Assembly (NCBI GenBank): GCA_035289805.1
Contig: DATDWC010000100.1
Coordinates: 1-11,685, forward strand
Direction: 5' to 3'
Source of the DNA: DATDWC01 sp035289805
GTDB taxonomy: Bacteria; Patescibacteriota; Gracilibacteria; Peribacterales; Peribacteraceae
Length of the DNA: 11,685 nucleotides
The notes beneath the pieces were generated by a model, which saw only the letters and a program-made list of their open reading frames with translations, made no database searches and was not told where the DNA came from. This document shows, piece after piece, positions 1 through 6,847 of this stretch; positions within the stretch are counted from its first letter, which is position 1, and the number at the start of each line of letters is the position of its first letter. Position numbers and translations under genes: made by a program.

Positions 1-50
1 TTAAATTATGCCACGAGAGCTCCTGGCAGCGGATGGACTGCACGCGCGGC

Positions 51-79
51 ATTGTAGTCTCGATGCATGGATCATCCAA
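51..79 (-). promoter_or_regulatory. Possible promoter downstream of dnaA, pointing out of the window
   Basis: TTGGAT (79-74), a 17-base spacer and TACAAT (56-51) lie on the minus strand. The -10 matches 5 of 6 bases but the -35 only 3 of 6. Transcription would leave through the left edge, so the served gene is not visible. Nothing else is recognised in positions 1-102: no coding frame longer than about 25 codons, and no DnaA boxes or terminator hairpin after dnaA. Confidence 0.25.
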
Positions 80-102
80 GACACTTCTCCATTTTTATTT
101 TC

Positions 103-1539
103 TCACCGAAGTGCGCCAACTTCCTGCTCAATCGCCCGGACCTCCCGCAGGATGAGCGGATCATCCTTCATCATCTTCTCGATCTTCCGAACGGAGTGAA
201 TGACGGTGGAGTGATCCCTGCCCGAAAACCGTTCCCCAAGCTGCGAAAGACTCATCCGGAGATACTTCTTCGCAAGGTACATGGCAACCTGTCTTGGCAT
301 GAGAATCTCCCGCAAGCGCGAGGTACCGGTGATATCCTGAATGGAAATCGAGTAGTACGCACTCACACCCTCCAGGAGATCCTCGAACTTGAGCGCTCGC
401 TTGGGGGGGGCTTCGAACCCGATGAGTTCCTCCCCTACTTCTCTATGAGGATCGCGCGCAAGCTTACAGAGGATTTCTGCAATGGAGTTCACAGTGGGGA
501 TTCGCTGCTCGAGTTCGTACTGTGCGACTGCCTGCATCAGAATCCCCTCCAAGCTTCGGACGCTATCTGTGACGTGCTCCGCGATGAACGAGAGCACTTT
601 CTGATCGAAGAAAATTTCGTACTCGCGCGCTCGCTCCTGCAAGATAGCAACACGCGTCTCGTAATCCGGGAGTGCGACATCCGCGATCATGCCGCGTTCG
701 AACCGTGAGCGGAGGCGATCATGGAGCAGACTATGGAGCTCCAGTGGCGGACGATCAGAGCTTACAACGACCTGCTTACGCGCTTCGAGCAATGTATTGA
801 ATGTGTGGAAGAATTCCTCTTGAGTCCGCTCTTTGCTCGCAAAAAACTGTACATCGTCGATGATGAGCATATCCACCTGCCTGTACTTCCTGCGGAGTCC
901 TTCGATCTTCTGCTGGCGTATTGCTTCGATCACCTGATTCGTGAACTCCTCGGAAGTGATGTAGAGCACAACAGCACTCGGATTCGCGTGGTGGTACGCA
1001 TGCCCTACCCCCTGCAGGAGGTGCGTTTTGCCAAGTCCCACGCCCCCGTAGATGAAGAGCGGGTTGTATTTGCCCCCGGGCTGCGCAGAGGCTGCCTGCG
1101 CCGCTGCATGGGCCAAACGGTTACTTGGACCCACCACAAATGAATCGAGCGTGTAGCGAGGGTTAAACATGCGGCTCTGCAACCCCTCCCCTACTTTTAT
1201 TTCCATTTTCCCGGGGAGCTTCCTCGGTTTTCGGTCGGGGAAGAGCGTGAGGAGATTTACAGTTCTTGTCTCATCATCACGGAGGCTCAAATCCACGTGG
1301 TACATGATTTGATCAATCGCTGGGTTAATTTGCTGTGCCGCTTTCAGAATGGACTCTCGGTAATTCTGGAGATGCCAATTCAAATACATGGGAAGAGGTA
1401 ATCCCACAATGAGCTTCCCTTCATCTAACCCCAGCACCGACGTATCCTTAAACCATGTGATGAGCATCGAGCGCTGGATGGTCGGCTCCAGCTTTTTGAG
1501 AATTTCGACCCATAGTGATTTGTAGGGAGCGGTATTCAT
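103..1539 (-). CDS. dnaA: Chromosomal replication initiator protein DnaA
   Basis: AAA+ ATPase that binds DnaA boxes and opens oriC; 478 residues, normal for the family. Residues 1-90 resemble domain I, followed by a short linker. The AAA+ module shows Walker A GGVGLGKT (165-172), Walker B IIDD (226-229), a sensor I region around VVVSSDRPP (258-265) and the arginine-rich RLRSRFERG segment (275-283). The C-terminal DNA-binding domain carries the DnaA signature SGRDHSTVIHSVRKIEK (439-455). I chose the ATG at 1539 because the reading frame upstream only offers a TTG at 1569 deep inside rseP, and MNTAPYKSLW looks like a normal domain I start. The ATG overlaps the rseP stop as ATGA, so translation is probably coupled; no Shine-Dalgarno sequence is visible. 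No dnaN or rpmH is seen next to it, and no DnaA-box cluster flanks it downstream within the window. Confidence 0.97.
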   Translation of the reverse strand: MNTAPYKSLWVEILKKLEPTIQRSMLITWFKDTSVLGLDEGKLIVGLPLPMYLNWHLQNYRESILKAAQQINPAIDQIMYHVDLSLRDDETRTVNLLTLFPDRKPRKLPGKMEIKVGEGLQSRMFNPRYTLDSFVVGPSNRLAHAAAQAASAQPGGKYNPLFIYGGVGLGKTHLLQGVGHAYHHANPSAVVLYITSEEFTNQVIEAIRQQKIEGLRRKYRQVDMLIIDDVQFFASKERTQEEFFHTFNTLLEARKQVVVSSDRPPLELHSLLHDRLRSRFERGMIADVALPDYETRVAILQERAREYEIFFDQKVLSFIAEHVTDSVRSLEGILMQAVAQYELEQRIPTVNSIAEILCKLARDPHREVGEELIGFEAPPKRALKFEDLLEGVSAYYSISIQDITGTSRLREILMPRQVAMYLAKKYLRMSLSQLGERFSGRDHSTVIHSVRKIEKMMKDDPLILREVRAIEQEVGALR

Positions 1540-2669
1540 GATGCAAGGAGACGCAGAATGTCGTTCCAAGTCACAATCAGCATGAGCACCATAATGAGTG
1601 CAATGCCGATACCATTCGTGATGACTTCCACCCTCCGGTTCATCGGGCGTCGCGCGAAGAGCTCATAGAGCACGAAGATCACTCGTCCCCCATCAAGTGC
1701 TGGGAAGGGCAGGATGTTGAGCACCGCAAGGCTAAGGCTAAGAAGCCCCACAAGTCGCAGGTACTTCATAAATCCCTGCTGCAGAGAGGTATGCGTGAGC
1801 TCCGCGATACCGACAATGCCGGCAATGTCATCCGGAACCTTCTGCTCAAGAGTGAGTGAGCGTACGAGTACCCCAACCCCTCGGATTGTTCCAACCGTGA
1901 CTGTCGTAGTCTCTCGAAGTGCAATGATAGCACCCTCCAGGAACGAATGATTCACCCCTTCGATCGAGGCAGCGAAGGGAGCAAGGACGATCCCCGCCTT
2001 GCCATCCTGGAGTGTGACGCTCTTCGTCACTGCTTCTACTTCCTCGAGCGGAGACTCATCACTCGGATACTTCAGCATGTACGTCACTGATGCTTTTCCC
2101 TCTTGAATTGCGAGTATCTCTTCCACAGTCGTCACGGACGTTCCATCGACAGCAACGATTACTCCTCCTGGCTCAACACGAGCCGCGGCCGCAGGAGATT
2201 CTGGGAGAACTTCCTTCACCACCACTCCCCAGCTCACCTCTACCTCCCCTCGTGTATCGCCTCCCTGCAAATCTTCGTAGGTGAGGTAGGTGGGAACCCA
2301 TTGGTAGAGCCAAAAACCCACGGTGAAGATGCAGAACGCCACGAGCACATTCATGCAGACTCCGGCAACTAGAATAAAGAGGCGGGCAGGAATTGGGGCT
2401 GCAGCAAAACTTCCTGGATTGTCGCGCTCGTCTGGATCCAGACTATTTTCACCCTGGAGCCGAACGAATCCTCCAAAGGGAATCGCATTGAGTGAGAAGA
2501 GTGTCCCGCGATAGGTAAAGAGACGTTTCACACGCGGCGGAATACCAAAACCAAACTCCTCCACATTCACCTTGGACCATTTGGCAGCAAGGTAATGCCC
2601 AAGCTCATGAACAATCACGAGCAATGTAAGCAATACTAAAAACGCGATTCCGGAGAGAACGAAACTCAT
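1536..2669 (-). CDS. rseP: RIP (site-2) zinc metalloprotease, RseP family
   Basis: Membrane-embedded intramembrane protease (M50 family) that cleaves transmembrane segments, classically anti-sigma factors or signal-peptide remnants. The zinc motif HELGH is at residues 21-25 inside the first transmembrane helix. A second helix spans about 97-121, a single PDZ domain about 147-200 (EVLPESPAAAARVEPGGVI region), and the third zinc ligand lies in PALDGG (323-328) within a late membrane segment. A GIVGIAEL stretch (284-291) matches the conserved region before it, and a last helix covers about 351-368. The length of 377 residues suits the one-PDZ form. The ATG at 2669 starts right at the first helix. 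The gene usually sits with cdsA, dxr or uppS; here it follows comF after 117 bp and overlaps dnaA by four bases, an unusual partnership. Its substrate cannot be told from this window. Confidence 0.95.
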   Translation of the reverse strand: MSFVLSGIAFLVLLTLLVIVHELGHYLAAKWSKVNVEEFGFGIPPRVKRLFTYRGTLFSLNAIPFGGFVRLQGENSLDPDERDNPGSFAAAPIPARLFILVAGVCMNVLVAFCIFTVGFWLYQWVPTYLTYEDLQGGDTRGEVEVSWGVVVKEVLPESPAAAARVEPGGVIVAVDGTSVTTVEEILAIQEGKASVTYMLKYPSDESPLEEVEAVTKSVTLQDGKAGIVLAPFAASIEGVNHSFLEGAIIALRETTTVTVGTIRGVGVLVRSLTLEQKVPDDIAGIVGIAELTHTSLQQGFMKYLRLVGLLSLSLAVLNILPFPALDGGRVIFVLYELFARRPMNRRVEVITNGIGIALIMVLMLIVTWNDILRLLAS

Positions 2670-2691
2670 GGGAAGCGCAGCGTAGCTCCGA

Positions 2692-2717
2692 TGTGGAAAA
2701 AAGAAAAGTTTTCCACA
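2692..2717. promoter_or_regulatory. Inverted pair of DnaA-box-like 9-mers upstream of rseP-dnaA
   Basis: TGTGGAAAA (2692-2700) and TTTTCCACA (2709-2717) are a perfect 9-bp inverted repeat separated by 8 purine bases. Each 9-mer differs by one base from the E. coli DnaA box TTATCCACA and equals the form described for cyanobacterial DnaA. The pair lies 23-48 bp upstream of the rseP start codon, in the only long gap before the rseP-dnaA pair, so it could be an autoregulatory DnaA site. It could also fold as an RNA hairpin, but no T-tract follows it on the minus strand. The function is inferred. Confidence 0.5.
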
Positions 2718-2786
2718 GAGATCAGATTGCGAAGCGCAGGAAAAATTGTGGGAGATTTTTTGCTTCGAAAAACATGTGCTTTCCGC

Positions 2787-3425
2787 TCAATCGTACGCAA
2801 GAACAATTGCTTCCACCTTTTGTACACCCAAAGCTTTGAGTACCCGTGCGCATTCCTCGAGTGTTGCACCAGTCGTAAACACATCATCGACGAGGATCAC
2901 ACGCTGAGGCACAGGGAAACCTCTCTTGCCCTCAAAAGCTCCCCGGAGTGCTTTCCACCGCTCCGCTCTCGTACGCCTCACCTGGTGCCCTGTAGGACGT
3001 ACCCTACGGAGAAGCGGGGCAACTTCCATCTTCCACTTCTTCGAAAGATGAGCTGCAAGCAGTTCTGCCTGGTTGAATCCCCGCTCAAACTTCCGGAGGA
3101 AGTGGAGAGGAACAGGGCACAGGACCTTCTCCTGATCCAAAGGGAAATATTCGACAAGCGCACGGTTCAATTCCTCTGTGAGAAGAATGGAAAGACGGGG
3201 GATGCGCCGGTACTTGAATGTATGAATCACTTTTTTGAGGAGTGGAGTATCGCGGTAGGAACCCATGGCAAAGATCCGATCGATGGATAGTACACCACGC
3301 TTTCGAAGTTCCTCCCCGGGAAAGATCCGAGAGGTAAAGCGGAGACAAGAAATCTCCTCTGGACTCATCCACTCACCCTCGCTTCCTCTGAGCGATGTCT
3401 TGGGGAACAGAAAATCGAGGAGCAT
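2787..3425 (-). CDS. comF: ComF family phosphoribosyltransferase-like protein
   Basis: ComF-type protein of 212 residues. In naturally competent bacteria, ComF acts in the cytoplasm on incoming single-stranded DNA; elsewhere its role is unclear. The C-terminal PRPP-binding loop VILVDDVFTTGATLEE (176-191) is well preserved, as is the family segment PVPLHFLRKFERGFNQAELL (104-123) and the RTRAERW motif (151-157). The N-terminal zinc-finger found in many ComF proteins is not visible: the region after LLDFLFP (2-8) has no CxxC pair, and the first cysteine is C27. The ATG at 3425 is preceded by a TATAAT only eight bases away, so the transcript may start at or next to the start codon. The gene ends 117 bp before rseP, with the inverted DnaA-box-like pair in the gap, so it may or may not be co-transcribed with rseP and dnaA. 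I see no other competence gene here. Confidence 0.88.
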   Translation of the reverse strand: MLLDFLFPKTSLRGSEGEWMSPEEISCLRFTSRIFPGEELRKRGVLSIDRIFAMGSYRDTPLLKKVIHTFKYRRIPRLSILLTEELNRALVEYFPLDQEKVLCPVPLHFLRKFERGFNQAELLAAHLSKKWKMEVAPLLRRVRPTGHQVRRTRAERWKALRGAFEGKRGFPVPQRVILVDDVFTTGATLEECARVLKALGVQKVEAIVLAYD

Positions 3426-3433
3426 AGTGGCTC

Positions 3434-3463
3434 ATTATAGAGGATTTCCGATTTATTTCCCAA
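3434..3463 (-). promoter_or_regulatory. Promoter of comF, probably leaderless
   Basis: On the minus strand TTGGGA (3463-3458) is followed by an 18-base spacer and a perfect TATAAT (3439-3434). The ATG of comF begins eight bases after the -10 box, so transcription would start within one or two bases of the start codon. The -35 box overlaps the last codons of the upstream lipoprotein gene. The -35 matches the sigma-70 consensus at 4 of 6 positions. Confidence 0.6.
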
Positions 3464-4838
3464 GAAGTGAGCCAAGCGTCTGCTCTGTTGTTGCGGAAGT
3501 GACAATGTTCGAGGGGAGCATAAGGAGTTGCGAGCGATCGAACCCTTCTCCAACGGAGGGGTTCAGGGTTACACCAAAGAGGTATCCGGCCTGCAGCGCA
3601 TGCTCCATCACTCGATCATTCGTGCCGCCCCGTGGATAGGCTACCGCGATGATTTCCTTCCCTGTGAGCTCCGCAAGCACCTGCCTGCTCTTCGCAAGCT
3701 CTGTGAGAACCTCTTGGTTTGTGAGCGCGCGGAGATCATTCCCCGTCTTCCCTGCGGATTCCACATCGTTGCCATTCGAAGAGAGGAGCCGAATGAGATC
3801 TGGGGAAATCCCATCTGCCCCAATCTGATCGGAGGCAACAAAGATGGTTGCTGTTGCATCGGAAGCTCGCAGAGCATCTGCAATATCCTTGATGGTTTCC
3901 TTTGTGGCATCCGCAATGAGGAGAATGACATAGTTCCCAGGAATTTTGGTGTCTCGCTGCTGCTGCGTGAGGAGGAGATCATAGAACGCACGAAGAGTAA
4001 TGACGTTCTTTCCCTCCGCTTTGAGAAATGCAAGGTGCCGCACGAGCGTATCCGCGATGCCCGCCTCATCTCCGCGGTAGCGGAGGAGTGGAATGGTGAA
4101 ACGCTCCTGCCGCACGATGAGCTTTGGTAGGTAGGGCTTCAGGTACTGCGAAGAGATGTACCCTTCTTTCCCTGCATAGGGAATGCGTGCCCACTCACCC
4201 TCGATCGCAAGCGGCTTGACGAGTTCATGTGCTCCAAGCTCCCCTAGTTTGAGTGCTCCGGCTTTTGGCTCTGCTCGCACATTGAGGAATGCAAAGTTTA
4301 CCTCGTACTGACCTTCGTACTGTTTCTTGATTGCCTCCAGCTGCTCATCTGAGACAACTCTCGCAATGTAGGCAGTGGAGACGTATCCGTGTCTCCCATC
4401 TTCAAGCTGTACCTCTCCCCATTGTGCACTCGGGAACGAGAGAGCTTTGAGGAGCGCACCCTGCGTGAGTTCTTCCACAAGGGGCGCCTGAATGCTCGGG
4501 GATTCACGCACATTCACAAATGCATTGGTGACCCGGAACGTATTCTCCTCCAAGCTCCCAAGCTTCGAGCGGAGTGCATCAAACCGGTGCGCATCCGCCA
4601 CATCCACTACCACCTCTTCCTCCACTACCACAACTCCGGAATCGAGTGGCAGGGCACCTTCCACCAATCCTTCGGTCGATTCCACTGTCCCCTGTCCATT
4701 TTCGATACGATCCAGGATTTCACTAATCTTTTCCGCATCGTCCGCCGTGAATGTAAAAGAATCTTCCTCTTCTACGGAAGATCCGCAGGAGATGAGGAGG
4801 AGAGCCGGGAGGAGTAGGAGAATCCGTCGCAACTTCAT
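3453..4838 (-). CDS. Lipoprotein with two SH3b domains and a degenerate polysaccharide deacetylase-like domain
   Basis: Predicted exported lipoprotein of 461 residues. The signal peptide MKLRRILLLLPALLLIS ends in the lipobox LISC (C18), followed by an acidic low-complexity linker (about 21-80). Two SH3b-like domains follow: about 101-162 (NVRESPS, GYVSTAYI) and 177-235 (NVRAEPK, GYISSQYL). The C-terminal part (about 245-455) looks like a NodB fold, but the catalytic landmarks are changed. The usual TFDDG reads LIADA (307-311), the HxxxH metal motif reads AGKTG (362-366), and the early MYHH-type segment reads LRYRG (252-256). Only the YPRGG turn (401-405) resembles the RPPYG motif. This suggests a non-catalytic wall-binding or scaffolding protein, an inference from my own motif alignment. 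It may sit at the cell envelope through lipid attachment and SH3b contacts with peptidoglycan. The ATG at 4838 places the signal peptide at the extreme N terminus; comF follows 27 bp downstream. Confidence 0.82.
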   Translation of the reverse strand: MKLRRILLLLPALLLISCGSSVEEEDSFTFTADDAEKISEILDRIENGQGTVESTEGLVEGALPLDSGVVVVEEEVVVDVADAHRFDALRSKLGSLEENTFRVTNAFVNVRESPSIQAPLVEELTQGALLKALSFPSAQWGEVQLEDGRHGYVSTAYIARVVSDEQLEAIKKQYEGQYEVNFAFLNVRAEPKAGALKLGELGAHELVKPLAIEGEWARIPYAGKEGYISSQYLKPYLPKLIVRQERFTIPLLRYRGDEAGIADTLVRHLAFLKAEGKNVITLRAFYDLLLTQQQRDTKIPGNYVILLIADATKETIKDIADALRASDATATIFVASDQIGADGISPDLIRLLSSNGNDVESAGKTGNDLRALTNQEVLTELAKSRQVLAELTGKEIIAVAYPRGGTNDRVMEHALQAGYLFGVTLNPSVGEGFDRSQLLMLPSNIVTSATTEQTLGSLLGK

Positions 4839-4844
4839 GGATAC

Positions 4845-4850
4845 AGTGTA
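4845..4850 (-). promoter_or_regulatory. Possible -10 box of the SH3b lipoprotein gene
   Basis: TACACT on the minus strand ends six bases before the ATG, the same spacing as in front of the orphan gene at 7763. No -35 match is visible at 16-18 bases, so this is weak and rests mainly on the spacing pattern. Confidence 0.2.
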
Positions 4851-4857
4851 CAGGGAA

Positions 4858-4879
4858 AAGTACTGTGTATTCGGTACTT
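4858..4879. repeat. Small inverted repeat upstream of the lipoprotein gene
   Basis: AAGTAC (4858-4863) and GTACTT (4874-4879) form a 6-bp dyad with a 10-base spacer, 20 bases upstream of the lipoprotein start codon. It could be an operator half-site pair, but short dyads arise by chance and no function can be assigned. Confidence 0.25.
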
Positions 4880-4918
4880 GGGAGGGTGCACATCACCATA
4901 CCAAATACCCCTGACGAA

Positions 4919-4981
4919 TTATCCGAGGAACAGTACACCGATCGAGGCGACGAGGATGAAGGTGAGAATGTGGCGCTGCAT
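4919..4981 (-). CDS. Possible 20-residue hydrophobic membrane peptide
   Basis: A short open reading frame between argS and the lipoprotein gene encodes MQRHILTFIL followed by VASIGVLFLG and a TAA stop. It has a short polar and basic start and then an almost unbroken hydrophobic stretch, which could span a membrane once. It lies in an otherwise gene-free 203-bp gap. No Shine-Dalgarno sequence precedes it, but that is also true of the real genes here. The start codon sits in a direct repeat of TGGCGCTG (4971-4978 and 4981-4988). Chance is a serious alternative for a frame this short; only conservation or proteomic data would separate the two. Confidence 0.25.
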   Translation of the reverse strand: MQRHILTFILVASIGVLFLG

Positions 4982-5000
4982 GGCGCTGTGGGGAAATGAG

Positions 5001-5033
5001 GAATTGAAAATTGATAATTGAGAATTGAAAATT
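5001..5033. repeat. AT-rich direct repeat in the argS-lipoprotein gap
   Basis: The 12-mer GAATTGAAAATT occurs exactly at 5001-5012 and 5022-5033, with the related units TTGATAATTGAG between them, so the stretch is a small tandem array of an AATTGA-type unit. It sits 9 bases after the argS stop codon. AT-only pairing could form weak hairpins, but there is no GC stem for a standard terminator. Repeats of this kind often recur across a genome, which cannot be tested here. Confidence 0.55.
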
Positions 5034-5041
5034 TTCTGCGA

Positions 5042-6739
5042 CTACATTCGGTCGGGAACTCGGAGTGTAAGAATTTCCGCTCCGCACTTCAGGATGTCCG
5101 CCGTGAGCCCGGTGAGTGCAATTCGCAAAGCTCGCGCGGGCTCAGCGGCGTTCAAAATAGGGAGGGCGTTGTAAAAGAAATTGAAATCTTGGGAGAGTGC
5201 ATAGAGGTAATTCGTGAGTTTGTGTGGCATGGCCTCCGCACGTGCTGATTCCAGAATCTCCGGGAATTCGTTCATCCTCCGCATAAGGAGGAGCTCTGCG
5301 TTCTCGAGCGAAGGGACAGAATTCGGGGGGGTGATCTTCTGCACATCTGCCTTTCGGAGCACCGATCGAGCGCGGGCATGGGTGTACTGGAGGTAGGGGC
5401 CGCTGTTACCTTCGAACGTGAGCGCTTTGTCCCATGTGAAGATCATGTTCTGCTTTCGGTTCTGGCTCACGACGCCATAGACGAACGCGCCGACGCCAAC
5501 AATCTCCGCAAGCTCCGTGCGTTCTGCTCCTTCGATCTCGGATGCTTTTTCTGCAATGAGCTTGTCCGCTCTCGTGATCGCTTCATCCAATGCTTTTTCC
5601 AGCTGGATGATGTTTCCCTTCCGCGTACTCATCGATTTATCCGGGAAGCTCATTCTCCCAATCACGACGTGCTCAAGGTGAGGCAGGTTCCAGCCAAGCT
5701 TTCGCACCGTTGCAAAGAGCTGCTCAAAGTAGAGTTGCTGTGCAACATCCACCACGTAGAAGAGTGTTTCTGGATGGAAGGTATCCACTCGATACCGAAT
5801 CGTTGCGAGATCGCGCGTGAGGTAAATCGTTGCCCCATCACCCTTCACAACGATTGCCGGGGGCAAGTTGCTCCCCTCTTCAAACTCTACAATGAGCGCC
5901 CCCTCCTTCCCCTCTACAAATACGCCCTTCTGCCTCCCCTCCTCGATAATCGGCTGCATTTTATCCTCGTAGAAGCTCTCCCCATGGGTGTGATCGAAGT
6001 GCACATGGAGTCTTTGGTAGAGCTTCTCGATCGCACCCATCGTGACCTCTACGACATCACGCCAAAATGCGCGAAGAGTGGGATCTCCCTGCTCAAGTTT
6101 TTTGAACGCTTGCCGACCTTCATCCTCAAGTGTTGGATCATTTTTTGCTTCTTCGTGGAACCGAACGTAGAGATCGAGCATTTCATCCAGCGTGTACTCC
6201 TTTGTTCCTTTGCCTGATCCCCACTTGGCTAGAGCGACAGCGAGCTTCCCAAACTGAGTCCCCCAATCACCGAGGTGATTAATCCGGATGACGTTGTACC
6301 CTAAGTGCTCGTAGAGATTGCCAATGGTCTGCCCAATCACCGTACTCAAAATATGATGTACTCCGAGTGGCTTCGCGATATTTGGCTGGGAGTACTCCAC
6401 AATCACTGGTGCCTCGTTCTTACGCACAGTCTGTGGTTCGCAGGCAGCTTGTACCCGGAGGAGCTGCTTTAACCTGGCTGCGATCGTAAGCGTGATGTTC
6501 AAAAAACCAGGACCTGCCATTTCCACCTTTTCGATGTCCTCCACACCCTGCAGCTGCTTGATCAACATTTCTGCTATCTCCTTGGGGGCCTTACCTACTT
6601 TTTTACTCATCTGCATACAGCAGTTCGTGGTGAGGTCACCAAGAATGAGATCAGAAGGCGGTACAAGAATAACTTCCGTACTCACGCCGTACGCAGACTC
6701 CAAGGTTTTGCCGATCAAAGTGGAGAGAGATTTGTACAA
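5042..6739 (-). CDS. argS: Arginyl-tRNA synthetase
   Basis: Class I aminoacyl-tRNA synthetase that charges tRNA-Arg with arginine in the cytosol; 565 residues, normal length. The N-terminal tRNA D-loop-contacting domain covers about 1-100 (GDLTTNCCMQMSKKVGK region). The Rossmann core follows with YSQPNIAKPLGVHHILST (116-133), NHLGDWGTQFGK (154-165), the DVAQQLYFEQLF segment (331-342) and the KMSKS equivalent MSTRKGN (370-376). The anticodon-binding DALR domain spans about 445-565 and ends in VPDRM. The HIGH signature is odd: where relatives show HxGH, this protein reads GVHH (126-129), so the first histidine is a glycine. The start is a TTG at 6739; the next codons upstream reach an in-frame TGA at 6749-6751 without an ATG, and an ATG start would remove the conserved N-terminal domain. 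No Shine-Dalgarno sequence is visible. A promoter lies directly upstream. Confidence 0.96.
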   Translation of the reverse strand: MYKSLSTLIGKTLESAYGVSTEVILVPPSDLILGDLTTNCCMQMSKKVGKAPKEIAEMLIKQLQGVEDIEKVEMAGPGFLNITLTIAARLKQLLRVQAACEPQTVRKNEAPVIVEYSQPNIAKPLGVHHILSTVIGQTIGNLYEHLGYNVIRINHLGDWGTQFGKLAVALAKWGSGKGTKEYTLDEMLDLYVRFHEEAKNDPTLEDEGRQAFKKLEQGDPTLRAFWRDVVEVTMGAIEKLYQRLHVHFDHTHGESFYEDKMQPIIEEGRQKGVFVEGKEGALIVEFEEGSNLPPAIVVKGDGATIYLTRDLATIRYRVDTFHPETLFYVVDVAQQLYFEQLFATVRKLGWNLPHLEHVVIGRMSFPDKSMSTRKGNIIQLEKALDEAITRADKLIAEKASEIEGAERTELAEIVGVGAFVYGVVSQNRKQNMIFTWDKALTFEGNSGPYLQYTHARARSVLRKADVQKITPPNSVPSLENAELLLMRRMNEFPEILESARAEAMPHKLTNYLYALSQDFNFFYNALPILNAAEPARALRIALTGLTADILKCGAEILTLRVPDRM

Positions 6740-6762
6740 ATTGATTGATCAGGGATAAGCGC

Positions 6763-6791
6763 ACTGTATTAAGGAGAAAACAGCATGTCGA
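6763..6791 (-). promoter_or_regulatory. Promoter of argS
   Basis: TCGACA (6791-6786), matching the -35 consensus at 5 of 6 positions, is followed by a 17-base spacer and TACAGT (6768-6763), matching the -10 at 4 of 6. The predicted transcript would have a leader of about 17 bases before the TTG start. This is too short for a T-box or riboswitch. Confidence 0.5.
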
Positions 6792-6823
6792 GCTTGGAAC
6801 TGAATATCACCTTGATCACACTT

Positions 6824-6844
6824 TGTATTCAGTGTTTGAATACA
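6824..6844. repeat. Perfect 7-bp dyad upstream of argS
   Basis: TGTATTC (6824-6830), a 7-base spacer and GAATACA (6838-6844) form a perfect inverted repeat about 33 bp upstream of the predicted argS -35 box. Its form is typical of a dimeric repressor or activator site. It may equally be part of the 3' region of the orphan gene; it lacks a T-tract, so a terminator is unlikely. Confidence 0.4.
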
Positions 6845-6847
6845 TTT

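Noticed and set aside
1..102. oriC or DnaA-box cluster downstream of dnaA
   Set aside because: No TTATNCACA or TTTTCCACA 9-mers and no AT-rich unwinding element are seen here; only one inverted pair exists, upstream of rseP.
67..708. Plus-strand open frame of 213 codons opposite dnaA
   Set aside because: It is antisense to a clear DnaA with all motifs intact; its protein has no recognisable domains and an unnatural composition.
1540..1569. Upstream TTG start for dnaA
   Set aside because: It would add ten residues inside rseP without family resemblance, whereas the ATG at 1539 gives a normal domain I and a typical ATGA overlap.
2741..2760. AAAAAT/ATTTTT dyad after comF as a terminator
   Set aside because: The stem is only A-T pairs and too weak; there is no GC core, so termination is not supported.
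103..3425. UGA recoded as glycine, as in Gracilibacteria/Absconditabacteria
   Set aside because: dnaA, rseP and comF end at TGA at the expected protein ends and contain no internal TGA where glycine is conserved.
5378..6217. Plus-strand open frame of 279 codons opposite argS
   Set aside because: It is a shadow of the argS reading frame; no domain or signal is visible.
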